Source: an uncultured Ruminococcus sp. (GTDB lineage Bacteria; Bacillota; Clostridia; Lachnospirales; Lachnospiraceae). Taken from it: a stretch of DNA of 64,000 bases. Made by a program: the position numbers and the translations under genes. The stretch lies in NCBI GenBank assembly GCA_900541505.1, contig UQKK01000002.1, positions 1-64,000 of the forward strand, written 5' to 3'. The notes below the pieces were generated by a model that saw only the letters and a list, made by a program, of their open reading frames with translations, had not been told where the DNA came from and did not search any database. Shown one piece after another: positions 53,788 through 63,338 of this stretch; the first letter of the stretch is position 1; every line of letters begins with the position of its first letter.

Positions 53788-56700
53788 ATGAGTTTAAAGG
53801 AATTACATACTTTAGGAATCGACATCGGTTCCACCACCGTAAAGATTGCGGTCTTAAATGCGGAGAACGAGGTACTCTTCTCCGACTACGAGCGGCATTT
53901 TGCCAACATCCAGGAGACCCTCTCCGACTTGCTCGGCAGAGCTCTCTATAAATTAGGACCCATCCAGGTTTCCCCTGTCATCACAGGTTCCGGCGGTCTG
54001 ACCCTTGCCAAGCATCTGGATGTGCCGTTTGTCCAGGAGGTCATCGCCGTCTCCACTGCCCTGCAGGATTACGCGCCCCAGACGGATGTCGCCATCGAGT
54101 TAGGCGGCGAGGATGCGAAGATTATTTACTTTGAAGGCGGAAATGTGGAGCAGCGCATGAACGGCGTTTGCGCCGGCGGTACCGGCTCTTTCATCGACCA
54201 GATGGCTTCCCTTCTGCAGACGGACGCCTCCGGCTTAAATGAATACGCCAAACAGTACAAGGCGCTCTACTCCATCGCCGCGCGCTGCGGTGTATTCGCG
54301 AAATCCGATATCCAGCCCCTTATCAACGACGGGGCTTCCAAGGAGGACCTTGCCGCTTCCATCTTCCAGGCTGTGGTCAACCAGACCATCAGCGGGCTTG
54401 CCTGCGGCAAACCCATCCGGGGACATGTGGCATTTTTAGGAGGTCCTCTGCACTTTCTCTCGGAACTTAAGGAGGCGTTTATCCGTACCCTGAAGCTGGA
54501 CGAGGAGCACACCATCGCTCCCAACCACTCCCATCTGTTTGCCGCCATCGGTTCTGCGCTGAATTCGAAGAAAGAAACGGTTGTGGACCTGCAGGCGCTC
54601 CAGCAGAGACTGGAAGGAAGGATTCAGATGGATTTTGAGGTGGACCGTATGGAGCCTCTCTTTGCCACCACCGCGGAGTATGACGCTTTCACCGAGCGCC
54701 ACGCAAAACACCAGGTACCGGTCAAAGACCTTGCCTCCTACCGTGGAAAGGCATTTCTGGGTATCGATGCCGGTTCCACCACCACCAAGGCAGCACTGGT
54801 GGGCGAGGACGGGACACTCCTCTACTCCTTCTATCACAACAACGACGGGGACCCGCTGGGAACCACCATCAGCGCCATCAAGGACATTTACAGCCAGCTC
54901 CCGGAGGGTGTGGAGATTGTGCACTCCTGCTCCACCGGATACGGCGAGGCTTTGATTAAGGCAGCCCTCCTTTTGGACGAGGGAGAGGTGGAGACGGTCT
55001 CCCACTATTACGCCGCGTCCTTCTTTGAGCCGGACGTGGACTGTATCCTGGACATCGGCGGACAGGATATGAAATGCATCAAAATCAAGAACCAGACCGT
55101 GGACAGCGTACAGTTAAACGAGGCATGTTCCTCCGGCTGTGGTTCTTTTATCGAGACCTTTGCCAAGTCCTTAAACTACAGCGTGGAGGACTTCGCGCAT
55201 GAGGCGTTGTACGCGCAGAATCCCATCGATTTGGGAACCCGCTGTACAGTATTTATGAACTCCAAGGTAAAACAGGCGCAGAAAGAGGGTGCTTCCGTGG
55301 CGGATATCTCCGCCGGGCTCGCCTACTCTGTCATCAAGAACGCGCTTTTTAAGGTCATCAAGGTATCCGATGCCTCCGAGCTTGGAAACCACATCGTGGT
55401 ACAGGGCGGTACTTTCTACAACAACGCCGTGCTTCGAAGCTTTGAGAAGATTGCCGACTGTGAGGCAATCCGCCCGGATATCGCGGGCATCATGGGTGCG
55501 TTCGGGGCAGCGCTGATTGCCAGAGAGCGCTATGTGGACTGTGAGGGAACGACCATGCTCTCCATTGAGGACATCGAGAGCCTGGAATACTCTACCACCA
55601 TGACGAAATGTAAGGGCTGTACCAACAACTGCCGCCTCACCATCAACCATTTCAGCGGCGGGCGCAAGTTCATCACCGGAAACCGCTGTGAGCGCGGACT
55701 TGGAAAGGAAAAATCCAAGAACAACCTGCCCAATTTATTTGATTATAAATTCCACCGTTACTTCGACTACACGCCTTTGAGCGAGGCGGAGGCTGCGCGG
55801 GGTACCATCGGAATCCCGCGGGTATTAAATATGTATGAGAACTACCCGTTCTGGTTTACCTTTTTTACGAAACTTAACTTCCGGGTGGTTCTCTCCCCGG
55901 CTTCCACACGGAAGATTTACGAGCTGGGCATCGAATCCATTCCCAGCGAGTCCGAGTGTTATCCGGCAAAACTCGCCCACGGGCATGTACAGTGGCTCAT
56001 AAACCAGGGAATCAGACATATTTTCTACCCTTCGATTCCCTATGAGCGAAATGAATTTGAGGATGCGAACAACCACTACAATTGTCCCATCGTCACCTCC
56101 TACCCGGAGAATATCAAGAACAACATGGACGCCATCGTAAAAGGCGACGTGGATTTCATCCACCCCTTCCTCTCCTTCCAGAGTGAGGAGACCATCGCCT
56201 ACCGCTTAAGCGAGGAGCTGGGAAAGAAATTCTCCATCCCGGAGACGGACATCCGCTCTGCCGTCCACGCGGCATGGGAGGAGTTAGCTTCCTGCCGGGA
56301 AGATATGCGAAAGAAAGGCGAGGAGACCATCGCTTTCCTAAGCGAGACAGGAAACCGGGGCATCGTGCTCGCCGGGCGTCCTTACCACATTGACCCGGAA
56401 GTCCACCACGGACTGCCGGAGATGATTAACTCCTACAACATCGCGGTGCTGACGGAGGATTCTATCTCCCATTTACACCCCGTGGAGCGTCCCTTAAATG
56501 TCATGGACCAGTGGATGTACCACTCCCGGCTCTACGCGGCGGCAAACTATGTAAAGACCACCGAGAACCTGGATTTGATTCAGTTAAACTCCTTCGGCTG
56601 CGGTCTGGATGCGGTCACTACCGACCAGGTGGCTGAGATACTGACAAACTCGGATAAAATCTACACCACCCTGAAGATTGACGAGGTCAACAACTTAGGG

Positions 56701-58029
56701 GCGGCCCGCATCCGTGTGCGCTCCCTTTTAGCGGCAATCCGCGTGCGGGAACAAAGGAAGACAAAGCGGGAAATCCACCCGGCTTCCATCGAGAAGGTAC
56801 CGTTTACAAAGGAGATGAAAAAGACCCACACCATCCTCTGTCCGCAGATGTCGCCCATCCATTTTGAGCTGCTCGAACCGGCATTTCAGGCGGCAGGCTA
56901 CAAGGTGGAGGTGCTGCCAAACGACAACAAACAGGCGGTGGATGTAGGCTTAAAATATGTAAATAATGACGCCTGCTATCCATCCCTGATGGTGGTGGGG
57001 CAGATTATGGAAGCGATTTTATCGGGCAAATACGACACCGACCATCTGGCAGTCATCATCAGCCAGACCGGAGGCGGCTGCCGTGCCTCCAACTACATCG
57101 GCTTCATCCGCCGGGCGCTGAAAAAGGCGGGCTACGGACATATTCCGGTCATCTCTATCAACTTGAGCGGTCTGGAGGGAAATCCGGGATTCAAGCTGAC
57201 CCTGCCGCTCATCGTCCGCGTGGCGTACGCCGCAGTGTTCGGGGATATTTTCATGAAATGTGTGTACCGCATGAGACCTTACGAGGCAGTGCCGGGCAGC
57301 ACGAACGCTGTACACCGCAAATGGGCTGACGTGTGCAAAAAATTTGTCTCCGAGGGGTATCCTTCCCGCAGGAAGTTCAAAAAACTCTGCCGGGAGATTG
57401 TAGAAGATTTCGACAACATTGAGATAAAAGATATCAAGAAACCGCGTGTGGGAGTCGTGGGAGAAATCCTCGTCAAGTTCCTGCCCGCAGCAAACAACTA
57501 TCTGGTGGACCTCTTAGAGAGTGAAGGCGCGGAAGCTGTCGTACCGGATTTGATTGATTTCATGCAGTACTGCTTCTACAACCAGAACTTCAAGGTCTCC
57601 CACCTGGGAATGAAAAAGAGCAAGGCGCTTGTCGGCAACTTAGGCATCCGCGCGGTGGAATGGCTCCGCGCCCCGGCGACAAAGGCATTTGTAAGGAGCA
57701 AACACTTCACGCCTCCGGCACGCATCGAGGATTTGGCAAAGATGGCGTCCGACATTGTCTCCATCGGAAACCAGACCGGAGAAGGATGGTTCCTGACCGG
57801 GGAGATGTTAGAGCTTATCCACAGCGGAGCGGGCAACATTGTGTGTACCCAGCCCTTCGCCTGCCTGCCCAACCATGTGGTAGGAAAAGGTGTCATCAAG
57901 GAACTGCGGCGCCGCTATCCTACGTCCAATGTGGTGGCAATCGACTTTGACCCCGGCGCCAGCGAGGTAAACCAGTTAAACCGTATCAAGCTTATGCTGT
58001 CCACGGCGAATAAAAATCTGGAAGCCTAG
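53788..58029 (+). CDS. Acyl-CoA dehydratase activase-like fusion protein (BcrAD/BadFG ATPase plus DUF2229)
   Basis: A 1413-residue fusion related to the ATP-dependent activators of 2-hydroxyacyl-CoA dehydratases and benzoyl-CoA reductases. Two ASKHA ATPase domains are in tandem, with phosphate loops [10 protein letters not shown] (10-19) and [10 protein letters not shown] (about 325-334) and cluster motifs CAGGTGSF and ACSSGCGSF; one Cys per domain can ligate the [4Fe-4S] cluster in relatives. A CKGCTNNC cysteine cluster starts at about 608. A DUF2229-type domain (about 680-930) and a dehydratase-subunit-like C-terminus ([13 protein letters not shown]) follow. Known activases drive electron transfer by ATP hydrolysis. 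The partner and substrate here are unknown; no dehydratase subunit gene is adjacent. Confidence 0.88.
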   Translation: MSLKELHTLGIDIGSTTVKIAVLNAENEVLFSDYERHFANIQETLSDLLGRALYKLGPIQVSPVITGSGGLTLAKHLDVPFVQEVIAVSTALQDYAPQTDVAIELGGEDAKIIYFEGGNVEQRMNGVCAGGTGSFIDQMASLLQTDASGLNEYAKQYKALYSIAARCGVFAKSDIQPLINDGASKEDLAASIFQAVVNQTISGLACGKPIRGHVAFLGGPLHFLSELKEAFIRTLKLDEEHTIAPNHSHLFAAIGSALNSKKETVVDLQALQQRLEGRIQMDFEVDRMEPLFATTAEYDAFTERHAKHQVPVKDLASYRGKAFLGIDAGSTTTKAALVGEDGTLLYSFYHNNDGDPLGTTISAIKDIYSQLPEGVEIVHSCSTGYGEALIKAALLLDEGEVETVSHYYAASFFEPDVDCILDIGGQDMKCIKIKNQTVDSVQLNEACSSGCGSFIETFAKSLNYSVEDFAHEALYAQNPIDLGTRCTVFMNSKVKQAQKEGASVADISAGLAYSVIKNALFKVIKVSDASELGNHIVVQGGTFYNNAVLRSFEKIADCEAIRPDIAGIMGAFGAALIARERYVDCEGTTMLSIEDIESLEYSTTMTKCKGCTNNCRLTINHFSGGRKFITGNRCERGLGKEKSKNNLPNLFDYKFHRYFDYTPLSEAEAARGTIGIPRVLNMYENYPFWFTFFTKLNFRVVLSPASTRKIYELGIESIPSESECYPAKLAHGHVQWLINQGIRHIFYPSIPYERNEFEDANNHYNCPIVTSYPENIKNNMDAIVKGDVDFIHPFLSFQSEETIAYRLSEELGKKFSIPETDIRSAVHAAWEELASCREDMRKKGEETIAFLSETGNRGIVLAGRPYHIDPEVHHGLPEMINSYNIAVLTEDSISHLHPVERPLNVMDQWMYHSRLYAAANYVKTTENLDLIQLNSFGCGLDAVTTDQVAEILTNSDKIYTTLKIDEVNNLGAARIRVRSLLAAIRVREQRKTKREIHPASIEKVPFTKEMKKTHTILCPQMSPIHFELLEPAFQAAGYKVEVLPNDNKQAVDVGLKYVNNDACYPSLMVVGQIMEAILSGKYDTDHLAVIISQTGGGCRASNYIGFIRRALKKAGYGHIPVISINLSGLEGNPGFKLTLPLIVRVAYAAVFGDIFMKCVYRMRPYEAVPGSTNAVHRKWADVCKKFVSEGYPSRRKFKKLCREIVEDFDNIEIKDIKKPRVGVVGEILVKFLPAANNYLVDLLESEGAEAVVPDLIDFMQYCFYNQNFKVSHLGMKKSKALVGNLGIRAVEWLRAPATKAFVRSKHFTPPARIEDLAKMASDIVSIGNQTGEGWFLTGEMLELIHSGAGNIVCTQPFACLPNHVVGKGVIKELRRRYPTSNVVAIDFDPGASEVNQLNRIKLMLSTANKNLEA

Positions 58030-58098
58030 AAATTTAGGAGCCTGGACAAAAACATACAGAAAACCAACTGCGTATATAGAACAAACGGGCAAAATACG

Positions 58099-58176
58099 AA
58101 ACACCCGGACATCTGAAATCCAAGAAGATAGTGGAAACTTTCACGCTATCACGGTATTTCAGATGTCCGGGTGTTT
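58099..58176. terminator. Convergent terminator between activase and sucD
   Basis: A 21-bp perfect outer stem (58099-58119 with 58156-58176) holds an inner stem GATAG / CTATC. Both ends carry A/T runs, so it can serve the plus-strand activase gene and the minus-strand sucD gene. Confidence 0.9.
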
Positions 58177-58193
58177 TATTTTACATTCTCTTT

Positions 58194-59111
58194 TTAATCA
58201 ATCTGCGGTTCTAAGGACTGCAGTCTTCCGTTTGTCTTCTTATTATACTCGTCCACAAACTCGACAATCTTTCCAAGGGTCGGGCAAACCACCACGCCCG
58301 CGTCCTCAAGTGCCGCCACCTTGGACTTCACGGTTCCCATGCCGCCGCTTACGATAGCGCCCGCATGTCCCATCTTCTTGTTCTCCGGCGCATTCATGCC
58401 CGCGATGTAAGCACATACCGGTTTTTTGAGATTCAATTCTTTAATCTTCGCCGCTGCCATCTCCTCGCTGGCGCCGCCAATCTCACCGATGATAACGATA
58501 ACGTCCGTCTCATCATCCTTCGCAAAGAGTTCCAGCACATCCGCGTGATTCATTCCCACAATGGGGTCGCCGCCGATGCCCACACAGGTAGAAAGTCCGA
58601 ATCCTTTGAAAGTCAAGTTGGACGCTGTCTCATGGGTCAGCGTACCGCTGCGGGAGATGATGCCGATGTGACCTTTCCCGTAGATGTAGTCCGGCATGAT
58701 TCCAAGCTTGGATTTACCGGGGGAGATAACGCCGATGGTGTTCGGTCCGACCACCCGAGCACCCAGTCTCTTCGCCTCGTCCACAATCTGAAGGGAATCC
58801 AGAACCGGGACAAACTCGGTAATCATCACCAGAAGTTCGATTCCCTCGTGCAGTGCTTTAAGCGCCGCGTCCTTTACAAATTTCGGCGGAACAAGGAGCA
58901 TGGCTGCCTTAATCTCCGGAAACTGTGCCCTCGCCTCTGCCACTGTCTCAAATACCGGAACTCCTTCCACTGTCTGTCCGCCTTTTCCCGGCGCGACTCC
59001 GGCTAAGAGCTTCGCCCCGCTCTCCAGTGTACGCTTACAGTGGATTCGTCCCTGTTTTCCCGTGATGCCGATAATCAGCATGGCTGTATCTTGATTAATC
59101 AGAATACTCAT
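58194..59111 (-). CDS. sucD: ADP-forming acyl-CoA ligase, alpha subunit (succinyl-CoA synthetase-like)
   Basis: A 305-residue subunit with the CoA-binding Rossmann domain (GITGKQGRIHCKRTLESG) and the ligase domain holding the phosphohistidine in KKMGHAGAIVSGGMG (about residue 248). Conserved ISRSGTLTHETASNLT and GIGGDPIVGM motifs are present. The N-terminal loop differs from the usual SucD form, so the acid substrate may not be succinate. It starts 1 base after the beta-subunit stop. It forms an ATP-coupled acid activation unit with the aldehyde dehydrogenase upstream. Confidence 0.88.
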   Translation of the reverse strand: MSILINQDTAMLIIGITGKQGRIHCKRTLESGAKLLAGVAPGKGGQTVEGVPVFETVAEARAQFPEIKAAMLLVPPKFVKDAALKALHEGIELLVMITEFVPVLDSLQIVDEAKRLGARVVGPNTIGVISPGKSKLGIMPDYIYGKGHIGIISRSGTLTHETASNLTFKGFGLSTCVGIGGDPIVGMNHADVLELFAKDDETDVIVIIGEIGGASEEMAAAKIKELNLKKPVCAYIAGMNAPENKKMGHAGAIVSGGMGTVKSKVAALEDAGVVVCPTLGKIVEFVDEYNKKTNGRLQSLEPQID

Positions 59112-59112
59112 C

Positions 59113-60255
59113 TTAGCGTCCCTCCTTTAAGCTTTTGATTTCCAGCAATGTCTTGACTGCCTCGTCTGTGGTGCCGTATTTTGTCTGGGCAAATCCCAGG
59201 CTGTCGTAGATTTCCCAGCCCTGCTCCTGGTTAAATCCGCGGCTCTTTACTACAACCGGTTTCTCTACGCCTACTTCTTTGTAAGCGCGGGCGATTCCCT
59301 CCGCCATATCCGCACAGTTGTTGATTCCGCCGAATACATTGACAAAAATATAGTGAGTGTGTTCGTTCTTTAAGAGAATCTTCATCGCCTGATAGGTCTT
59401 CTCCGCAGTCACACCGCCTCCCAAATCCAGGAAGTTGTTGGCGCTGCCGCCATAGTGCTTGATGGTGTCGATGGTCGCCATACCGATTCCGGCTCCCCCT
59501 GCCATGGTTCCGATGTCTCCATCCGGGTCCAGTTCCACATAGGTTAAGTCATACTGCTGCGCCTCTTTCTCCTGCTCGGATTTCTCCTGCGCAGTCCTGG
59601 GAAGGATGGTGTAGTCTCCCTGGCGGTACAGACCATTGTCGTCAATCACCAGCTTAGAGTCGATTGCCAGGAGGCTGCCATCCTCCAGCACGGCAAGCGG
59701 GTTGATTTCAATGGTGGTGGCATCCAGTTCAAAACATGCGTGGCAGAGCTTTTCGGCAAAATCTGTCACCTTATCAAGCCGCTCCTGTGCCAGTTCAAAC
59801 CTTGCCGCCTCCGCTTTAAATTTCTCTGCATCGAATCCTTCTGTGCAGTTAAACCGCATCAGCTTCTCCGGGGATTTCTCCGCCAGTTCCTCAATCTCCA
59901 TGCCGCCGAATGGGGTGAAGAGCATAATCATGGCGCGGCTCTTTACATCCAGTGTCATTCCCAGGTAATATTCTTCCGCGATGGGGAGGAAACCGCAGGC
60001 AATGACGCCCTCCATCTTCTTGCCGTTGATGGTGATGCCCTCGATAATCTTCTTATTTTCCAGCAGTTCTTCTTTTGTCTTTACCACGCGGACCGCCCCC
60101 GCTTTTCCCCTCTTTCCGGAGAGAATCTGTCCCTTTAACACACAGGGAAACGGAACATCCTCGGGGATATCGTCCCCTTTCAGAAGGATGCTGTCATTGA
60201 CCGGGATTCCGAAACGTTTTAACTGTTCTTTTCCTTCAATCTCTAAATAATCCAT
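59113..60255 (-). CDS. sucC: ADP-forming acyl-CoA ligase, beta subunit (succinyl-CoA synthetase-like)
   Basis: A 380-residue subunit with an N-terminal ATP-grasp domain (VLKGQILSGKRGKAGAVR) and a C-terminal flavodoxin-like domain (GGAGIGMATIDTIKHYGG, FLDLGGGVTAEK, NVFGGINNCADMAEGI). The metal-binding EINPLAVLEDGSLLAIDSK region is intact. The reaction is acid + CoA + ATP to acyl-CoA + ADP + phosphate, or the reverse for ATP synthesis. No other TCA-cycle gene is in the window. The symbol denotes the family; the substrate is not certain. Confidence 0.88.
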   Translation of the reverse strand: MDYLEIEGKEQLKRFGIPVNDSILLKGDDIPEDVPFPCVLKGQILSGKRGKAGAVRVVKTKEELLENKKIIEGITINGKKMEGVIACGFLPIAEEYYLGMTLDVKSRAMIMLFTPFGGMEIEELAEKSPEKLMRFNCTEGFDAEKFKAEAARFELAQERLDKVTDFAEKLCHACFELDATTIEINPLAVLEDGSLLAIDSKLVIDDNGLYRQGDYTILPRTAQEKSEQEKEAQQYDLTYVELDPDGDIGTMAGGAGIGMATIDTIKHYGGSANNFLDLGGGVTAEKTYQAMKILLKNEHTHYIFVNVFGGINNCADMAEGIARAYKEVGVEKPVVVKSRGFNQEQGWEIYDSLGFAQTKYGTTDEAVKTLLEIKSLKEGR

Positions 60256-60351
60256 AGATTTTCTTCCTTTCTGTCATTTTTAAGCCCAAAACATGCGCCG
60301 TCAGCATAAGACTCCGCTTTTTTTACGACGCCTTGTGCTTTTGTCTGATAA

Positions 60352-60384
60352 GGAAGGCAGGCTGCCAGATACAGCCTGCCTTCC
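60352..60384 (-). other. Intercistronic hairpin before sucC
   Basis: A perfect 13-bp stem (GGAAGGCAGGCTG / CAGCCTGCCTTCC) with a 7-base loop lies in the 145-base gap between the aldehyde dehydrogenase gene and sucC. Only a short T-poor tail follows, so it is probably a processing or stability element or a leaky terminator. Confidence 0.6.
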
Positions 60385-60400
60385 CGCATATCTGCGTGTC

Positions 60401-61780
60401 TTATTTCCATGCAAGTTCAGGATTCGGGAGGTATGATTCCTCATATGGATAACCGACACGCGTGATATTCATAAGATGGATGTGGCTGAAGTTGCCGCTG
60501 AAGCTGTTGTTGCCCCAGGAGCCGCAGCCGAGTGTCGTCGTCGGAGTAAATCCGTTTGTCGGGCTTCCGCCTCCGGTGGTACCGGACGGCTGATTGACGA
60601 TGACACGGGAAACCGCGCACTGGATAGCGGCGTACTCCACATGTTCCGGTGTGTTGGAGTGGATGGCGATACTGTGTCCCTTGCCTTCAAACTCCAGATT
60701 TTCTACCATCATAGCCACACCTTCCTCAAAGGTCTTATACGGATAAAGTGTCAGTACCGGGCAGAGTTTCTCACGGCAGAGGTCGTCGCCTTTGCCGATT
60801 GCAGTCGCTTTCGCCACGATAGCACGGCTCTCTTCCGGTACATCCAGACCGATGAGCTTTCCAATCTGTGCTGCGGTGAGACCTACCACGTCACGGCTGA
60901 TGGGACCGCCGCCCGGGAAGATACCCTCGCGCAGTTTATTTATATCTTCTTCTGACTCAATGTAGCAGCCGCCGTGCTTTTTAATTTCCTCCACAAAAGC
61001 GTCGAATTTGTCTTCCGGCACAAATGCAGTCTGCTCGCCCAGACAAATCAGTCCATTGTCAAAGCTTCTTCCTGCCAGAATTTTATCTGCCGCTTCTGAA
61101 AGGTCTGCATCCGTATCCACGATGCACTGTACATTTCCCTGACCCACTCCGAGGGACGGCTTTCCGCTGGAGTAAGCTGCTTTTACCATTCCCGGTCCGC
61201 CTGTCGCCACCGTAATGTCACACAGGCTCATCAGCTTGCTTGAGTCCTCCAGAGAGACATTCTCTAATCCCAGCACTAAATCTTCCGGAAGTCCCAGTTT
61301 TTTCAGTTCTGCGCGGAACAGTTTCGTGATATATTTTGTACATTCCACTGCGCGCGGATGGGGAGCAAAGATAACGGAGTTACGTGTCTTTAAAGCAAAC
61401 GCCGCGTTGCACATAGGCGTTACGATAGGGTTGGTGGAAGGTGCGATACATGCCACAACGCCCATGGGTTTGGCAATCTCCAGCATGCGTCTGTCTTCCA
61501 GGCGGTTGATGACGCCGACTGTCTTCTTATCCTTGATGCTCTCCCAGATAAGAGAAGACTTTGCGCGGCATTTCATAATCTTGTCCTCTGTTTTTCCCAT
61601 ACGGGTTTCCTTTGCCGCCATAGGTCCTAATTCTTCTGCATTGTCATAGACTACTTTGCAGATTGCCTTTGCAGCGGCATCTGCCTGCTCCTGGGATGCG
61701 AAAGCAAATGCTTCCTGAGCTGCCTTGGAACGTTCCACCAGTTCTTCTACTGTTGCTGTTACATTTTCTGTTGTACTCAC
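60401..61780 (-). CDS. CoA-acylating aldehyde dehydrogenase (succinate-semialdehyde or sulfoacetaldehyde type)
   Basis: A 459-residue dehydrogenase of the acylating group (AdhE N-terminal, EutE, clostridial SucD types). The catalytic Cys246 is in FDNGLICLGEQ; APSTNPIVTPMCNA and TGGPGMVKAAYSSGKP bind NAD. It interconverts an acyl-CoA and its aldehyde with NAD(P)H. No EutE-type encapsulation peptide was recognised at the N-terminus. The start is GTG with GGGAG before it. With SucCD-like ligase downstream and an Fe-alcohol dehydrogenase upstream, the substrate is probably succinyl-CoA or sulfoacetyl-CoA. Confidence 0.88.
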   Translation of the reverse strand: MSTTENVTATVEELVERSKAAQEAFAFASQEQADAAAKAICKVVYDNAEELGPMAAKETRMGKTEDKIMKCRAKSSLIWESIKDKKTVGVINRLEDRRMLEIAKPMGVVACIAPSTNPIVTPMCNAAFALKTRNSVIFAPHPRAVECTKYITKLFRAELKKLGLPEDLVLGLENVSLEDSSKLMSLCDITVATGGPGMVKAAYSSGKPSLGVGQGNVQCIVDTDADLSEAADKILAGRSFDNGLICLGEQTAFVPEDKFDAFVEEIKKHGGCYIESEEDINKLREGIFPGGGPISRDVVGLTAAQIGKLIGLDVPEESRAIVAKATAIGKGDDLCREKLCPVLTLYPYKTFEEGVAMMVENLEFEGKGHSIAIHSNTPEHVEYAAIQCAVSRVIVNQPSGTTGGGSPTNGFTPTTTLGCGSWGNNSFSGNFSHIHLMNITRVGYPYEESYLPNPELAWK

Positions 61781-61810
61781 TGTAAATCATCTCCCATTCA
61801 TTTTATTTGT

Positions 61811-61844
61811 CAGTATGCAGGGAGCAAATACCCCCTGCATACTG
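61811..61844. other. Intercistronic hairpin between the transporter and aldehyde dehydrogenase genes
   Basis: A perfect 12-bp stem (CAGTATGCAGGG / CCCTGCATACTG) with a 10-base loop. The T-rich tract TTTTCTTTTTT follows on the plus strand, where no gene exists, so on the minus-strand operon it is more likely a processing hairpin. Confidence 0.6.
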
Positions 61845-61873
61845 TTTTCTTTTTTCAGTTACAGATGTTTCTA

Positions 61874-63301
61874 TTAATTAACATTCAGATACGGAATGTC
61901 GCTGAACATCGGCCAGAAATTGATACATACATAGCCTACAATCAGTACCACTGCCAGTCTGGCTAATACCATCGGCACACCTTTCTTAATCAGGTGGCTG
62001 GCATCCAGACCGTAGGAGCACGGAACCGCACGAACACTGATTGGCAGCAAGAACTCTGCGTTGTACGCCATGATACCTGCGAACCAGTAAGGAATCGGAT
62101 TGAGTCCCATCTGGCTTGTGAAGGACAGGATAATCGGGATGATAACCGCCGCGGATACCGTAGAGTTTGTCGCCTCGGATATCAGGATAGCAATTAGTGA
62201 GAATACCAGGATTGTCAGGAATCCTCCTGTCAGGTTCATGTCAGTAATGAGTCCTGCGATGGAAGCTCCGGCACCGGATTCATTGACCAGTTTTCCAAGA
62301 GCCAGACCGCCGCCAAAGAGCAGCATCATACCCCAGAGCGTATCTTTCTGTGCAGCTTCCCATGTGAGGATGGGCTCTTTCTTTATAGTGATAAAGAAGG
62401 AGAGGCTGCCGAGGATAACAAATACATACGCCGGTGCAAGACCTGGCAGAATCTTCTCATAGAGCGGACGAAGGAACGCTCCCAACAATGCGAGGATGAA
62501 GAGGATACCCACAATCGCTTCCTCACGTTTCATTGGTCCTAATTCTTTTAAGCTCTGCTCGAAATACTCTTTCGTTCCCTGAATCTGCTCTGTCTTCTTG
62601 AACATGAAAATCATCATAAGGAGCATAACGATTGCACTGATGATGAAGTACGGTAAGATACGGATGACCCAGTCAATGTACATGAACTCATGACCCACTG
62701 CTTCTTCCAGGAAAGAGATTGCTGCCACGTTCATAGCGCCTCCCAGCGGAGAACCTACTCCTCCGAGACCTGCACCCCAGCCGATACACAGAAGGATAGG
62801 AACTGCCGGCGCCGCTTTGGAGATGTCCTTGTAACCTGCCGCGTGGAGCATAGCTACCGCAATCGGACAGAACAGCGCACATACCGCGATGTTCGGCAGT
62901 ACTGTAGAGAATACCATGCTGGCGAGCAGCCACACGATAATCTGTGATTTAATCGTCGGTCCTACGATGGACAGAATCTTCAGTGCCACACGTTTGTCAA
63001 GACCTGTTGACTGCCACGGTATGGTCAGCAGACAGGAACCTAAAATCAGGACGATGCTGTCTGAGAAATACTGGGAAGTCACGGTTCCCATGTCAATGAT
63101 ATTAAACAGAGCGTTCGCCGCGATTGGCACGAGCGCTGTCACTGTCATGTGGACAGGGCGGGTTACCCACCAGAAAATCATCCAAATCAGTACACCGACT
63201 GCCTGTGCGCCTGCAGTACCCAGCGCCTCTGAAAATAGCAGAACTGACAGGGCGAAAAGTACTGGTCCTATTACGATATAAAGTAAACGTTTCGTATTCA
63301 T
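61874..63301 (-). CDS. SLC13/DASS-family anion transporter
   Basis: A 475-residue membrane protein with about 11-12 hydrophobic segments. The two SNT-type substrate loops of the divalent-anion:sodium symporter family are recognisable in GGVGSPLGGAMNVAAI and SEATNSTVSAAVIIP. Family substrates include succinate, malate, citrate, sulfate and organosulfonates. The second loop keeps the N-S/T motif; the first is altered (SPLGG). AGGAG precedes the start. Its place between the alcohol dehydrogenase and the acid-activating enzymes suggests that it imports the acid used, or exports the product. Confidence 0.88.
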   Translation of the reverse strand: MNTKRLLYIVIGPVLFALSVLLFSEALGTAGAQAVGVLIWMIFWWVTRPVHMTVTALVPIAANALFNIIDMGTVTSQYFSDSIVLILGSCLLTIPWQSTGLDKRVALKILSIVGPTIKSQIIVWLLASMVFSTVLPNIAVCALFCPIAVAMLHAAGYKDISKAAPAVPILLCIGWGAGLGGVGSPLGGAMNVAAISFLEEAVGHEFMYIDWVIRILPYFIISAIVMLLMMIFMFKKTEQIQGTKEYFEQSLKELGPMKREEAIVGILFILALLGAFLRPLYEKILPGLAPAYVFVILGSLSFFITIKKEPILTWEAAQKDTLWGMMLLFGGGLALGKLVNESGAGASIAGLITDMNLTGGFLTILVFSLIAILISEATNSTVSAAVIIPIILSFTSQMGLNPIPYWFAGIMAYNAEFLLPISVRAVPCSYGLDASHLIKKGVPMVLARLAVVLIVGYVCINFWPMFSDIPYLNVN

Positions 63302-63338
63302 CTGTATTTTTCTCCTAATTCATAGTTTTCTTTTCAGG

